DNA of 50,632 bases from an uncultured Caulobacter sp. (lineage in GTDB: Bacteria; Pseudomonadota; Alphaproteobacteria; Caulobacterales; Caulobacteraceae), in NCBI GenBank assembly GCA_937925635.1, contig CALALX010000104.1, positions 1-50,632 on the forward strand, read 5' to 3'. Of the stretch, positions 15,731 to 23,976 are shown piece after piece. Each line of letters opens with the position of its first letter. Positions within the stretch are counted from its first letter, which is position 1. The position numbers and the translations under genes were made by a program. The notes beneath the pieces are model-generated. The model saw only the letters and a list, made by a program, of their open reading frames with translations, searched no databases and was not told the origin of the DNA.

Positions 15731-16851
15731 TCCACGCCTCCCGCCATAGCCCGCGCCGGGCGCACCATGCAGCCGACCGCGCCCAGGGGGGCCGGCGCGC
15801 CGAGGCGCGCGGGAAGCCCGTCGTAGCGCCCGCCCGCCGCGACTGGCCGCTCGCCGCCGAGCGCCGCGCTGCGCACCTCGAACAGGGCGCCGTCGTAGTA
15901 GCCGAAGGCGCGCCCGAAGGCGGCCGAGAAGGTCATCCGGTCGTCCGGAGCGCCGCGCTCCGCCAAGCCCGTGAGTCGGCGGCTCCAGCCCTCCAGCGCC
16001 AGGTCGAGCGAAGCGGTCGAGGGTCCGGCCAGGGCGCGCACCTCGGCGAGCGCCGCCTGGGGCGCGCCCGACACGGCCAGGTAGCCTCGCACGGCCGCGG
16101 CCTCCGCCGGCGACAGGCTGGGCGTCCGCGACGCCTCCGCCCGTTCGGCCAGTCGCCGAACGATCTCCTCGGCGGGCCGCGTCCCGACCGGCTCGATGCC
16201 GGCGATGGCCCACAGCTGGCGCAGCGCATCGGGACCGTGGCCGATCGGAACGCCCTCCAGGGGATTGACGATCCGCTGCGGCGTCTCGCCGGCGTCGGCA
16301 CGGTCCAGCTCGGAGGCCAGCAGACGGGGCCGAGTGAACAGGCGCTTGAGCCGCGCCGCCAGCGCCGGCGCCAGGGCCAGGCTGTCGACGAAGGCGCCGA
16401 ACAGGGCGACGTCGCCGAAGGTCAGGGTCAAGTCGTCCCGGCCGCCCGCCGCCGCCGCGCGCCAGGCCAGGGCCGCCACCTCGGCGTCCGAGACGGCGGG
16501 ATCGCCGCCGCCGAACATCTCGACGCCGATCTGAAGGAACTCCTCGGCGCGCTGCGAGCCGGCGGGCGCGGCGCGGAAGGCCTTGCCTTCATAGGCGTAC
16601 CGCCCCTGGGCGCCGCCGCCCTCAATGTGGGTGCGGGCCACCGGGATGGTGAAATCAGGCCGCAGGGCCAGCTCCTCGCCGCCCTCGGCCTGGACCACGA
16701 ACAGGCGCGGCCGCATGGCCTCGCCCGACAGTTCCAGAAGCAGGGCCAGCGGCAACAGCACCGCCACCTCGACGGGGGTCGCGCCCGCCTCGGCCAGCGG
16801 CGCGCGGATGGCGGCAAGCGCCGCCGCCGGAACAGGCGGCTCAAGCCTCAT
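15727..16851 (-). CDS. hisZ: ATP phosphoribosyltransferase regulatory subunit
   Basis: This 374-residue HisRS-like paralogue without aminoacylation activity forms a complex with HisG and mediates feedback by histidine. It keeps a class II synthetase-like fold: ALRPDFTIPVARTHI corresponds to motif 2 and VAAGGRYDGLPARLG to the histidine A region, but the full HisRS catalytic set is lacking. It is sandwiched between hisS and hisG with 4-base overlaps on both sides. The C-terminal GAVGCMVRPARAMAG segment is typical of alphaproteobacterial HisZ. Regulation is expected to follow hisS through the leader at 18408-18485. Confidence 0.9.
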   Translation of the reverse strand: MRLEPPVPAAALAAIRAPLAEAGATPVEVAVLLPLALLLELSGEAMRPRLFVVQAEGGEELALRPDFTIPVARTHIEGGGAQGRYAYEGKAFRAAPAGSQRAEEFLQIGVEMFGGGDPAVSDAEVAALAWRAAAAGGRDDLTLTFGDVALFGAFVDSLALAPALAARLKRLFTRPRLLASELDRADAGETPQRIVNPLEGVPIGHGPDALRQLWAIAGIEPVGTRPAEEIVRRLAERAEASRTPSLSPAEAAAVRGYLAVSGAPQAALAEVRALAGPSTASLDLALEGWSRRLTGLAERGAPDDRMTFSAAFGRAFGYYDGALFEVRSAALGGERPVAAGGRYDGLPARLGAPAPLGAVGCMVRPARAMAGGVE

Positions 16852-18317
16852 TGCGCGGCCTCGACGATCTTGCGGACCGTCGCGACCAGGTCGCCGCGGG
16901 CGATGGTCTGCTGGCCCGGCCGCTCGGCCTTCCAGGCCGCGTTGTCGCTCACCGCCTTCGACATCTCGCGACCCAGATCGAGATCCTTCACCGTCGCCGT
17001 CCCGGCCGCGAACTCGTCCTCGCCAATGATCACGGCGGCGGGCGACAGGCGGCGGTCGGCGTATTTCATCTGCGCCTTCATGCCGGAGGTCCCGAGGTAG
17101 ACCTCGGCGGCGATCCCGCCCGCGCGCAACTCGGCGGCGACGGCGAAATAGTCGGCCATCCGCGCCTGGTCGAAGGCGATGACAACCACCGGGCCGCGGG
17201 TCTCCCCGACTGCGTCGCGGCCCGCCGCGCGCAGCGCCGCCGCCAGCCGCGAGACGCCAAAGCTGAAGCCCGTGGCCGGGGTCCGCTCGCCTGTGAACCG
17301 CGCTACCAGATCATCATAGCGCCCGCCGCCGCCGATCGACCCGAACCGGACCGGATGGCCCTTCTCGTCCAGCGTCTCGATCTGCAGGTCGGCCTCGAAC
17401 ACCGCGCCTGTGTAGTATTCGAGCCCGCGCACGATCGACGGATCGAACCGGGCCTGGTCGTCGTCGACGCCCAGACCCTTCAGCGCGGCGATGATCGCCT
17501 CCAGCTCGCGGAAGCCCTCCAGCGCCGCCTCGGCCTGGGCGAAGGGCGCGGACGCCAGCTGATCCAGCGGCGCGCCGGCCACGGCCATGTCGAGGAAGTC
17601 GAGCACCAGGCCCGCCGCCGCTGTCGACAGCTCGGCCCCGGTGGTGAAGGCGCCGGACTCGTCCAGGCGGCCCTTGCCGAGGAGGTCGCGCACGCCGTCG
17701 CGACCGAGCCGGTCCAGCTTGTCGAGCGCCCGCATGACGGTGAGCTTCTGCCGGCCCTCCGCGACGCCGGCGGCGACCATGACCCCGTCCAGAATCTTGC
17801 GGTTGGAGAACTTGAGCACCGTCTGGCCGCGGCCGAGGCCTGCCGCCTCTAGGCCGGCGGCGGCCATGGCGATGACCTCGGCGTCGGCCTCCGGCCGCGC
17901 TGAACCCACCGTGTCGGCGTCGCACTGGATGAACTCGCGGAACCGGCCCGGGCCCGGCTTTTCGTTACGCCAGACAGGGCCGAAGGCGTAGCGGCGGAAC
18001 GGCTTGGGCAGGGTCTCCCAGTTCTGAGCCGCGAAGCGCGCCAGCGGCGCGGTCAGGTCGTAGCGCAGGGCCATCCACTGGTCGTCGTCGTCCTGCAACG
18101 CGAACACGCCCTCGTTGGGGCGGTCGCTGTCGGGAAGGAACTTGCCGAGCGCGTCGGCGTACTCGAACGCGCCCGTGTCGAGCGGCTCGAAGCCCCACTG
18201 CTCATAGACCTTCGACACGGCCTCCACGATCCGCCGTTCGGCGCGCAAGGTCGCCGCGCGCTTGTCGGCGAATCCGCGCGGGGCGCGGGCTTCAGGACGG
18301 AAGGTCTGGTCGGTCAT
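16848..18317 (-). CDS. hisS: Histidyl-tRNA synthetase (alphaproteobacterial, eukaryote-like type)
   Basis: This 489-residue class II synthetase charges tRNA-His. Motif 2 region is WMALRYDLTAPLAR (residues 82-94) and VWRNEKPGPGRFREFIQCD (115-133). The histidine motifs are RGLEYYTGAVFEA near residue 302 and GGGGRYDDLV. LRYDLT and PGPGRFREF-type motifs resemble eukaryotic HisRS rather than the bacterial LRPEGT form, as known for alphaproteobacteria, where tRNA-His recognition is unusual. An in-frame stop (part of ATG-TAG at 18327-18332) lies just upstream, so ATG 18317 is the first usable start. It is first in a tightly coupled hisS-hisZ-hisG unit preceded by a His-rich leader ORF. Confidence 0.95.
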   Translation of the reverse strand: MTDQTFRPEARAPRGFADKRAATLRAERRIVEAVSKVYEQWGFEPLDTGAFEYADALGKFLPDSDRPNEGVFALQDDDDQWMALRYDLTAPLARFAAQNWETLPKPFRRYAFGPVWRNEKPGPGRFREFIQCDADTVGSARPEADAEVIAMAAAGLEAAGLGRGQTVLKFSNRKILDGVMVAAGVAEGRQKLTVMRALDKLDRLGRDGVRDLLGKGRLDESGAFTTGAELSTAAAGLVLDFLDMAVAGAPLDQLASAPFAQAEAALEGFRELEAIIAALKGLGVDDDQARFDPSIVRGLEYYTGAVFEADLQIETLDEKGHPVRFGSIGGGGRYDDLVARFTGERTPATGFSFGVSRLAAALRAAGRDAVGETRGPVVVIAFDQARMADYFAVAAELRAGGIAAEVYLGTSGMKAQMKYADRRLSPAAVIIGEDEFAAGTATVKDLDLGREMSKAVSDNAAWKAERPGQQTIARGDLVATVRKIVEAAQ

Positions 18318-18326
18318 CGTCGGGCT

Positions 18327-18332
18327 CTACAT
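18327..18332 (-). other. ATG-TAG start-stop minimal ORF in frame upstream of hisS
   Basis: ATG at 18332-18330 is followed at once by TAG (18329-18327), nine bases before the hisS ATG and in the same frame. A start-stop pair this close may tune initiation at hisS. It could also be chance. Confidence 0.3.
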
Positions 18333-18342
18333 CGGTCTTTTT

Positions 18343-18389
18343 GGGGCCGGATGGAGCCGTCTGACCCCATCCGCGTCGGGCGGGGCCGG
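18343..18389 (-). promoter_or_regulatory. Alternative-hairpin region between leader ORF and hisS
   Basis: In the mRNA two identical CCGGCCCC blocks (A at 18389-18382; C at 18350-18343) flank one segment B, CGGATGGGGTC (18373-18363). B can pair with A through GGGG/CCCC. Alternatively B can pair with C through a perfect 7-base stem CGGATGG/CCATCCG (18373-18367 with 18354-18348). These pairings exclude each other, as in attenuators. What follows C is AAAAAGACC, not a U-tract, so control of hisS translation or Rho-dependent ending is more likely than intrinsic termination. Confidence 0.5.
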
Positions 18390-18407
18390 AGGGAGTGCGC
18401 CTTGGCT

Positions 18408-18485
18408 CTAGGCCGCGCGAACCCGTTCCGTCCCGCAAGGGAAGGCATGGTGGCAGCCGTGGTGATAGTGCGCGGCGCGGGTCAT
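18408..18485 (-). CDS. hisL: Histidine-rich leader peptide (his attenuator leader)
   Basis: This 25-codon ORF was read codon by codon on the minus strand. It begins MTRAAHYHHGCHHAFP and ends with RVRAA and TAG. Histidine codons occupy positions 6, 8, 9, 12 and 13, so five of eight consecutive codons are His, far above expectation for a random 25-residue frame. It ends 90 bases before the hisS ATG and is followed by mutually exclusive hairpins. There is no Shine-Dalgarno sequence before its ATG. A GCTATAGC -10-like element only nine bases upstream suggests leaderless translation, which is common in Caulobacter. The inferred job is that stalling at His codons when charged tRNA-His is scarce changes the downstream fold and raises hisS-hisZ-hisG expression. 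Confidence 0.7.
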   Translation of the reverse strand: MTRAAHYHHGCHHAFPCGTERVRAA

Positions 18486-18494
18486 CGGGGAGGC

Positions 18495-18502
18495 GCTATA
18501 GC
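18495..18502 (-). promoter_or_regulatory. Possible -10 element of the his unit (GCTATAGC)
   Basis: It matches seven of eight positions of the Caulobacter -10 consensus GCTANAWC. Transcription would start a few bases before, or at, the leader ATG at 18485. No convincing -35 is present at the normal spacing, although TTGACG lies further up at 18534-18539. The element is itself palindromic, so direction is not proven. Confidence 0.35.
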
Positions 18503-18535
18503 GCAGGATATGCGGGAATCCTAGAGCGCCGGACG

Positions 18536-19552
18536 TCAAGGGCAGTAGCTGCTCATCAGGACCCGATATTCAGCGAGCGATGGGATGACGCCCATCGCCG
18601 TCCGCCGCGCTTCCACGCCCCCGGGATCCTCCAGAGGGTCAGGGAGCCATTCGCCAGGCGCGGCGCAATAGCCCTGGGTCGCGTAGCGCTGCAGCCTGCC
18701 TGTGTTAACGGCGACCCGATCGTAGAGATAGGCGTAGCCGCTTGCGTCGGTGTCCTCGTTGGCCAAGTGGTCCTCGAGCACCCCGAGGATTTCCTGTTGG
18801 AAGGCGGGATCGTAGTCCGCGTGTTGCGCGATCAACCACGCCGCCGCATCGGCTTCCTCGCCATCACGGCTGATGCGAAACCATCCGCGCTTCGCGATCG
18901 TCGTTTTCAGCCATGCCTGGTTGGCCTCGTCGGCGAGGCAAAGGGCCCGCATCGCCGCGGCGTCATCGAGATCGAGGGCGGCCAATGATGCATCTGGGGC
19001 CCAGAACGGCCTTGAGCCGCGCATGATCAGCGCCCGCGCGAAGTTGTCATCGGCGGATCGCCGAAACAGCTCGGCAAGGGCGGGGTCTCCGGCATCGCGC
19101 GCCAGCTTCAGGCGACGTTGAACCCCCCGGAGCTCAGGATGGGGCGAAACCTCGCCCGCGAAGAGACGCGCACGCAGCTCGCGCCGCTTGGCCGCCAACA
19201 CGTCCGCTTCGGCGCGAGCGGCTCGCCAGGCCGCCGATGTCCCGGCCTTCTGGGCGGAAGCGACGCCCTTGAGCATCGCGAGTTCCGGTTCCGTCATGCA
19301 GCGTGTGAGTCTGGCGGCGTTCCAGGCCACGTTGTCGGCGACGCCCTGCCGGGACAGGATCGCACGCTGAACCCGCGTCTCCGCCATGGCCAGGAAAGCT
19401 TCGGCGTCGGGTCGGTCCCTCAACGTGCCATAGTCAAAGCTGACGGGGTCGAGGTTCCCGGCCAGCAATTCGTCGATCGAATCAGCCGAGGCCGCCTGAG
19501 CGCCGGCCATGACCGCCAGCAACGCAAGGATGTTCAGAAGCCGCCGAACCAT
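18536..19552 (-). CDS. Exported DUF6624-like protein
   Basis: This 338-residue protein has a signal peptide (MVRRLLNILALLAVMAGAQ, cleaved after ASA). A helical Ala/Arg-rich middle follows. The C-terminal ~130 residues match the DUF6624 pattern: KRGWFRISRDGEEADAAAWLIAQHADYDPAFQQ, YLYDRVAVNTGRLQRYATQ. Its function is unknown. Several cysteines (CMTEPE, ALCLAD, YCAAP, SSYCP) suit a periplasmic, disulfide-bearing protein. The start at 19552 has GGGGGAAGAG upstream, and the earlier in-frame start would disrupt the signal peptide. It lies 54 bases after pgi on the same strand and may be co-transcribed. Its stop codon sits next to the his promoter region. Confidence 0.7.
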   Translation of the reverse strand: MVRRLLNILALLAVMAGAQAASADSIDELLAGNLDPVSFDYGTLRDRPDAEAFLAMAETRVQRAILSRQGVADNVAWNAARLTRCMTEPELAMLKGVASAQKAGTSAAWRAARAEADVLAAKRRELRARLFAGEVSPHPELRGVQRRLKLARDAGDPALAELFRRSADDNFARALIMRGSRPFWAPDASLAALDLDDAAAMRALCLADEANQAWLKTTIAKRGWFRISRDGEEADAAAWLIAQHADYDPAFQQEILGVLEDHLANEDTDASGYAYLYDRVAVNTGRLQRYATQGYCAAPGEWLPDPLEDPGGVEARRTAMGVIPSLAEYRVLMSSYCP

Positions 19553-19606
19553 CGCTCTTCCCCCGAGATAGGACGAGCAGAACAACGACCAGCGGCGAAA
19601 AAGAGA

Positions 19607-21169
19607 CTAGCGCCTCAACCGTGCGATCAGCGCCGCCGTGGACGGGTCATGCGTCCCGCCCTCGCCCCCCTCGAGCTCGGCCAGCACCTTGGTCGCCAGG
19701 GTCTTGCCCAGCTCCACGCCCCACTGGTCGAAGCTGTCGACACCCCAGAGCACGCCCTCGACGAAGACCTTGTGCTCGTAGAGCGCCAGCAGGGCGCCCA
19801 ACGCCTGCGGCGTCAGATGGTCCAGCAGGATGAAGCTCGACGGCCGGTCGCCGGGGAAGTCGCGGTGTGGTTCGACAGCATTGGCGCTGCCGGTCATCAG
19901 GGCCTCGGCCTGGGCCACCGCATTGGCCAGCAGCATCGTGTGCTGGCGCGGCGGACCCTCGACGCTCTTCGCCACGGCCACGAAGTCGACCGGGATCACG
20001 TCCACGCCCTGGTGCAACATCTGGAAGAAGGCGTGCTGGTCGTTGGTGCCGGCGTTGCCGAACACGGCGGTGGAGGTCGCCCGTTCCACCGGCCGGCCGG
20101 CCTCGGTCACCCGCTTGCCGTTCGACTCCATCTCCAGCTGCTGCAGATAAGCGGCGAGAAGGCCCAGCCGCTCGGAATAGGGTTCGACGACCCGCACCGG
20201 GCGGCCGAGGCCATTGCGGTTGAAGACATGGGCCAGGGCCAGCAGCACCGGGCCGTTGCGGTCCAGCGGTGTTGCGTGGAAGTGCTCGTCCATCGCCGCA
20301 GCCCCGGCCAGGAAGCCGGCGAAGGCCTCCCAGCCGAGGCCGATCGCCACTGAAAGCCCGACCGCCGACCAGACCGAATAGCGCCCCCCGACCCAGTCCT
20401 CGAAGCCGAACACGCGGCTCGCCGGAATGCCGAAGGCGGCGCAGGCCTCCAGGTTGGTCGAGGCCGCCGCCAGGTGGCCGTCGCCCGCCTCGCCCAGCGC
20501 GGCGCGGAGCCAGGCCTTGGCGGCGGCGGCATTGGCCATCGTCTCCTGGGTGGTGAAGGTCTTGGAGACGACCACGACCAGCGTGGTCTCCGGATCGAGC
20601 ACCGCCGTGGCGGCCGCGATGTCCGACGGGTCCACATTGCCGACGAAGCGGACATCCACCTCGGGCGCCAGCGGTTTCAGCGCGCGCCAGACCATCCGGG
20701 GACCAAGATCGCTGCCGCCGATCCCGATATGCAGCACGGTGCGAAACGACTTGCCCGTCGCGCCCCGCAGTCGACCGTCGCGGACGTCGCCGACGAAGGC
20801 GGCCATGGCGTCGCGAACGGTCTCGACACCCTTCGACGCCGGCTCGCCGAGGGCGTGGAAATCGGCCCCGTCCGCCGCGCGCAGCGCCATGTGCAGGACC
20901 GCACGGCCCTCGGTGACGTTGACCCGCTCGCCCGCGAACAGGCGCCCGCGGCGCCCCTCGATGTCGGCGGCGCGGGCGAGGTCGAGGGCCGCGGCGAGAC
21001 CGGCCGCGCTCCAGGGCTGTTTCGAGAGGTCGATCTCAAGGCCGGCGGCGTCCAGCTTCAGGCGCGCCAGACGGTCCGGCTCGGCCTTGAAGAAGTCGAC
21101 GATCCGGACCCCGGCGTCCGAGCGGGCGGCGGCCTCGAAGGCGGTCCAGGCGGCGGCGAGATCGGTCAT
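19607..21169 (-). CDS. pgi: Glucose-6-phosphate isomerase
   Basis: This 520-residue cytosolic enzyme interconverts glucose-6-P and fructose-6-P. Family signatures are IGIGGSDLGPRMVWRAL, SKTFTTQETMANA, GGRYSVWSAVGLS, LEMESNGKRV and the C-terminal DQWGVELGKTLA, with its conserved lysine. Length is close to the ~540-550 of E. coli-type enzymes. I use the ATG at 21169, preceded by CCGGAG at good spacing. A GTG two codons earlier would also work. It is divergent from the small unknown gene at 21247. Confidence 0.95.
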   Translation of the reverse strand: MTDLAAAWTAFEAAARSDAGVRIVDFFKAEPDRLARLKLDAAGLEIDLSKQPWSAAGLAAALDLARAADIEGRRGRLFAGERVNVTEGRAVLHMALRAADGADFHALGEPASKGVETVRDAMAAFVGDVRDGRLRGATGKSFRTVLHIGIGGSDLGPRMVWRALKPLAPEVDVRFVGNVDPSDIAAATAVLDPETTLVVVVSKTFTTQETMANAAAAKAWLRAALGEAGDGHLAAASTNLEACAAFGIPASRVFGFEDWVGGRYSVWSAVGLSVAIGLGWEAFAGFLAGAAAMDEHFHATPLDRNGPVLLALAHVFNRNGLGRPVRVVEPYSERLGLLAAYLQQLEMESNGKRVTEAGRPVERATSTAVFGNAGTNDQHAFFQMLHQGVDVIPVDFVAVAKSVEGPPRQHTMLLANAVAQAEALMTGSANAVEPHRDFPGDRPSSFILLDHLTPQALGALLALYEHKVFVEGVLWGVDSFDQWGVELGKTLATKVLAELEGGEGGTHDPSTAALIARLRR

Positions 21170-21246
21170 GCACACTCCGGCGGTAAAGCGCCGTTTACCA
21201 TGGTCCGGCTACCAGAGCAGCGAACGCACAGCACGAGGCGCGGTCC

Positions 21247-21726
21247 ATGTCCTGCGACGCCATCGCCCTTTCCGCAAGCCTCTGGCTCGCCTTGGCCCCG
21301 ACCGGCGACGGCGCGACTTTGCGGCCCGTGGCGGCCGTCTCGGCGCCCGCCTCGACCCTGGCGACCGAGCCCCTGTTCGCCGATATCGTCAGCCGGGCCA
21401 CCGCCCTGAAGACCCAGGCCGAGGGCTGGACCGGCCAGACCGGCGACCTCGCCGGCTTCGCCGACTTCAAGGTCCGCATCGGCCGGCTCGCCGATCTGGA
21501 CATGCAGGGCCACAGGGTGCTGGCGGCGCGGGGCACGGACGGGGACCTCAAATGCATCCTGCGCGGCATCGCCCAGGACCTGCCGGTCCGCCTCCGCGAC
21601 GTGGAGAAGGCGTCTGACCCCAAGGCGCGCGACCGGGCCCTGAAAGAAATCACCTGGCTGCTGCGCGACAACGTCGAGGTGATCACCACCCCGCCGACGG
21701 TGACCAGCGGCACGCAGGGACTCTAG
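21247..21726 (+). CDS. Conserved-looking hypothetical protein
   Basis: This 159-residue protein is not recognised. The N-terminus (MSCDAIALSASLWLALAPTG) is mildly hydrophobic but lacks a positive start, so it is not a convincing signal peptide. The remainder is a charged, probably helical, Ala/Arg/Asp-rich region (DLKCILRGIAQDLPVRLRDVEKASDPKARDRALKEITWLLRDNVEVI). Codon use looks like that of its neighbours. It is divergent from pgi, and its stop codon overlaps the stop of the convergent dsbD-like gene in the palindrome CTAG. Confidence 0.6.
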   Translation: MSCDAIALSASLWLALAPTGDGATLRPVAAVSAPASTLATEPLFADIVSRATALKTQAEGWTGQTGDLAGFADFKVRIGRLADLDMQGHRVLAARGTDGDLKCILRGIAQDLPVRLRDVEKASDPKARDRALKEITWLLRDNVEVITTPPTVTSGTQGL

Positions 21727-23870
21727 CGCTTCCCGGCCTCGTCCAGAGCCTCGGCCACCAGGCCTTCGCTGAGCAGTTGCGGCAAGACGACCGGCGGCGA
21801 GCTGTCCGCGCCGTATACGAGATAGAGTGGGACCCCCACCCGCCCGTGCTCAGCCAGCGCCGCGGCGATCGCCCCGTCGCGGCTGGTCCAGTCGGCCTTC
21901 AGATAGACGGCGTTGTTGCGCTTCAGCGCCTCGGCGACGGCCTTCGTGCTGAGCGAGGTCCTCTCATTGACCTGGCAGGTCACGCACCAGGCGGCCGTGA
22001 AGTTGACGAACACCGGCCGGCCTTCCGCCCGCAAGGCGGCGAGGCGTTCGGGCGACCAGGCCTCGTAGGGAACCTCGGCGGTCGCGCTCGCCGCGCCGGC
22101 CGGCGCGGAATCGCGCGGCGTCTCAAGCGCGAGCAGCGCGAGCAGACCCAGGACCCCGACGGCCGCCAGGGCCGCCAGGCCGCGCGGCAGGGCCGGACGA
22201 TCGCTGTTTTGGGCCAGTCCCCACAGCCAGGCGGCGAAGGCGACAAGGACGCCGGCGGCCAGCATCCAGGCCAGCGAAGCGGGCCCCGCCTGTTGGGCGA
22301 GCACCCAGACCAGCCAGGCCACGGCGGCGTACATTGGGAAGGCGAGGACGCGGCGGAGGGTCTCCATCCAGGGTCCCGGCCGAGGCATCCGCTGCAGAAG
22401 GGCCGGCGCGAACGACAGCGCCACGAACGGCGCGGCGAGCCCCAGGCCGAGGGCCGCGAACACCGGCAGCGACACTGAAGGGCTCTGGGTCAGGGCGTAG
22501 CCCATGGCCGAGGCCATGAACGGCGCCGTGCAGGGCGCCGCGACGACCACCGCCAGGACGCCGGTCAGGAAGCTGCCGATCAGGCCTCCACGGCTCGCGA
22601 GGCCCGAGCCGGCGCCCTGCAACGAGGTTCCGGCCTCGTACACGCCTGACAGGTTCAGCGCGACCAGCAGCATGACCACGGCCAGGCCCGCGACCATGAC
22701 CGGCGACTGCAGCTGGAAGCCCCAGCCGATCGCCTGGCCGGCGGCCTTCAGCGCGATCAGGACGGCGGCCAGCGTCAGGAAGGTGGCCACCACGCCGAGC
22801 AGATAGGCGACGCCCTGGGCCCGCGCCGCCTTCGCCTCGTGAGCGTGGCCGGCCAGTGCGGCGGCCTTCATCGACAGCACCGGGAAGACGCAGGGCATCA
22901 GATTGAGGATCAGGCCGCCCAGGAAGGCGAAGGCCAGCGCCAGCGGCAGGCCCAGCGTTCCGCCCGTCGCGACCGGAGCGGCCGGATCGTGAGCCTCGAC
23001 GGGCGCCGGTGGCAGGGCCCCCTGCCCGCCCGCGCTCGCCGGGATCGCCCCGGCGGTCGCGGAAACCTCCCAGGCGCTGTCGCCGAGCGACAGCACGCCG
23101 GTGACGGTCGCCGGAATCTCACTTGCTCCGAAAGCGTAGCCGCCCGGCAGGGTCAGGGTCACGCCCTGAGCCCCGCGCTCGATCGCCTGTGGCTTGGCGT
23201 GATCGATCAGCGTCGGGGAGAACGGGAAGAAGTAGGCGCGCGAGAGGTCCGCCCCTGTCAGCGGTCCGCCGGTCACGGCCAGCTTCAGGGTCTCGCCCTC
23301 GACCCGGTAGACGGCGGCCAGCCCGGCCGGCTTCGGAGCGGCGGCGAGCGCCGACGCGATCCTCTCGCCCCAAACCGGGTCGGGCCTGGCGGCGGCGGCG
23401 ACGACCGGCACGTCGATCGTCAGGCGAGCCTCCTCCGGCACGCAGGTCAGCTCACACACCAGGAACTGGGCGTGGGCTTCCAGTCTTGCCGTCGATCCTG
23501 GCCGGGCCGAGGCCGGAACCTGCAGCGGCAGGGGCAGCAGGACCTCGCCCGTGTAGCCGTAGTTGAGCAGCGGCCCGATCGGCAGGCGCGACGGCGTCGG
23601 CCAGACAAACGCTCCGGCCTGCCAACCCGCCGGCAGGGTCCAGGTGATCCTGGTCGCTTCGCCGGAGTCGCCCGGATTGCGCCAGTAGGTGTGCCAGCCC
23701 TTGTCGATCGTCTGGCGCAAAGCGACGTAGACCGTGCCGCCCGCCACCGCGCCCTGCTCCTGGACGACCAATTCGGCCTCGAGGTGGCCGGTGTCGACTG
23801 GCTTGGCGAAGGCCGCCGTGGGAATCAGCAGCGCGAAGACGGCGAGGGCGGCGACGAGGAAGCGGCTCAT
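21723..23870 (-). CDS. dsbD: DsbD/ScsB-family protein-disulfide reductase
   Basis: This 715-residue inner-membrane thiol relay passes electrons from cytosolic thioredoxin to periplasmic partners. A signal peptide (MSRFLVAALAVFALLIPTAAF) leads a large periplasmic N-domain with C139-ELT-C143. The membrane core is about residues 310-600, with paired cysteines C327 (NLMPCVFP) and C447 (APCTAP). A C-terminal thioredoxin domain carries C629-V-T-C632 (AAWCVTCQV). All three Cys pairs are intact. The large N-domain and order fit the ScsB-like branch more than E. coli DsbD. I start at ATG 23870, and the longer frame begins inside a neighbouring promoter region. It may support copper-exposed or cytochrome proteins, though no cytochrome genes are next to it. 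Confidence 0.9.
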   Translation of the reverse strand: MSRFLVAALAVFALLIPTAAFAKPVDTGHLEAELVVQEQGAVAGGTVYVALRQTIDKGWHTYWRNPGDSGEATRITWTLPAGWQAGAFVWPTPSRLPIGPLLNYGYTGEVLLPLPLQVPASARPGSTARLEAHAQFLVCELTCVPEEARLTIDVPVVAAAARPDPVWGERIASALAAAPKPAGLAAVYRVEGETLKLAVTGGPLTGADLSRAYFFPFSPTLIDHAKPQAIERGAQGVTLTLPGGYAFGASEIPATVTGVLSLGDSAWEVSATAGAIPASAGGQGALPPAPVEAHDPAAPVATGGTLGLPLALAFAFLGGLILNLMPCVFPVLSMKAAALAGHAHEAKAARAQGVAYLLGVVATFLTLAAVLIALKAAGQAIGWGFQLQSPVMVAGLAVVMLLVALNLSGVYEAGTSLQGAGSGLASRGGLIGSFLTGVLAVVVAAPCTAPFMASAMGYALTQSPSVSLPVFAALGLGLAAPFVALSFAPALLQRMPRPGPWMETLRRVLAFPMYAAVAWLVWVLAQQAGPASLAWMLAAGVLVAFAAWLWGLAQNSDRPALPRGLAALAAVGVLGLLALLALETPRDSAPAGAASATAEVPYEAWSPERLAALRAEGRPVFVNFTAAWCVTCQVNERTSLSTKAVAEALKRNNAVYLKADWTSRDGAIAAALAEHGRVGVPLYLVYGADSSPPVVLPQLLSEGLVAEALDEAGKR

Positions 23871-23976
23871 GGACCGTCTATATGGCCTGCGACGCCGTCC
23901 CGGCGAGTCCCGCGATGCGCCCCCTCGACTTCCCCGAGGGCAGCGCCATGATCGTCTCCGAAACAGGGAGGACTCC

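Noticed and set aside
18343..18354. Classical U-tract attenuator terminator in front of hisS
   Set aside because: The hairpin is followed on the coding strand by AAAAAG, not U's, so the feature is reported only as alternative pairing.
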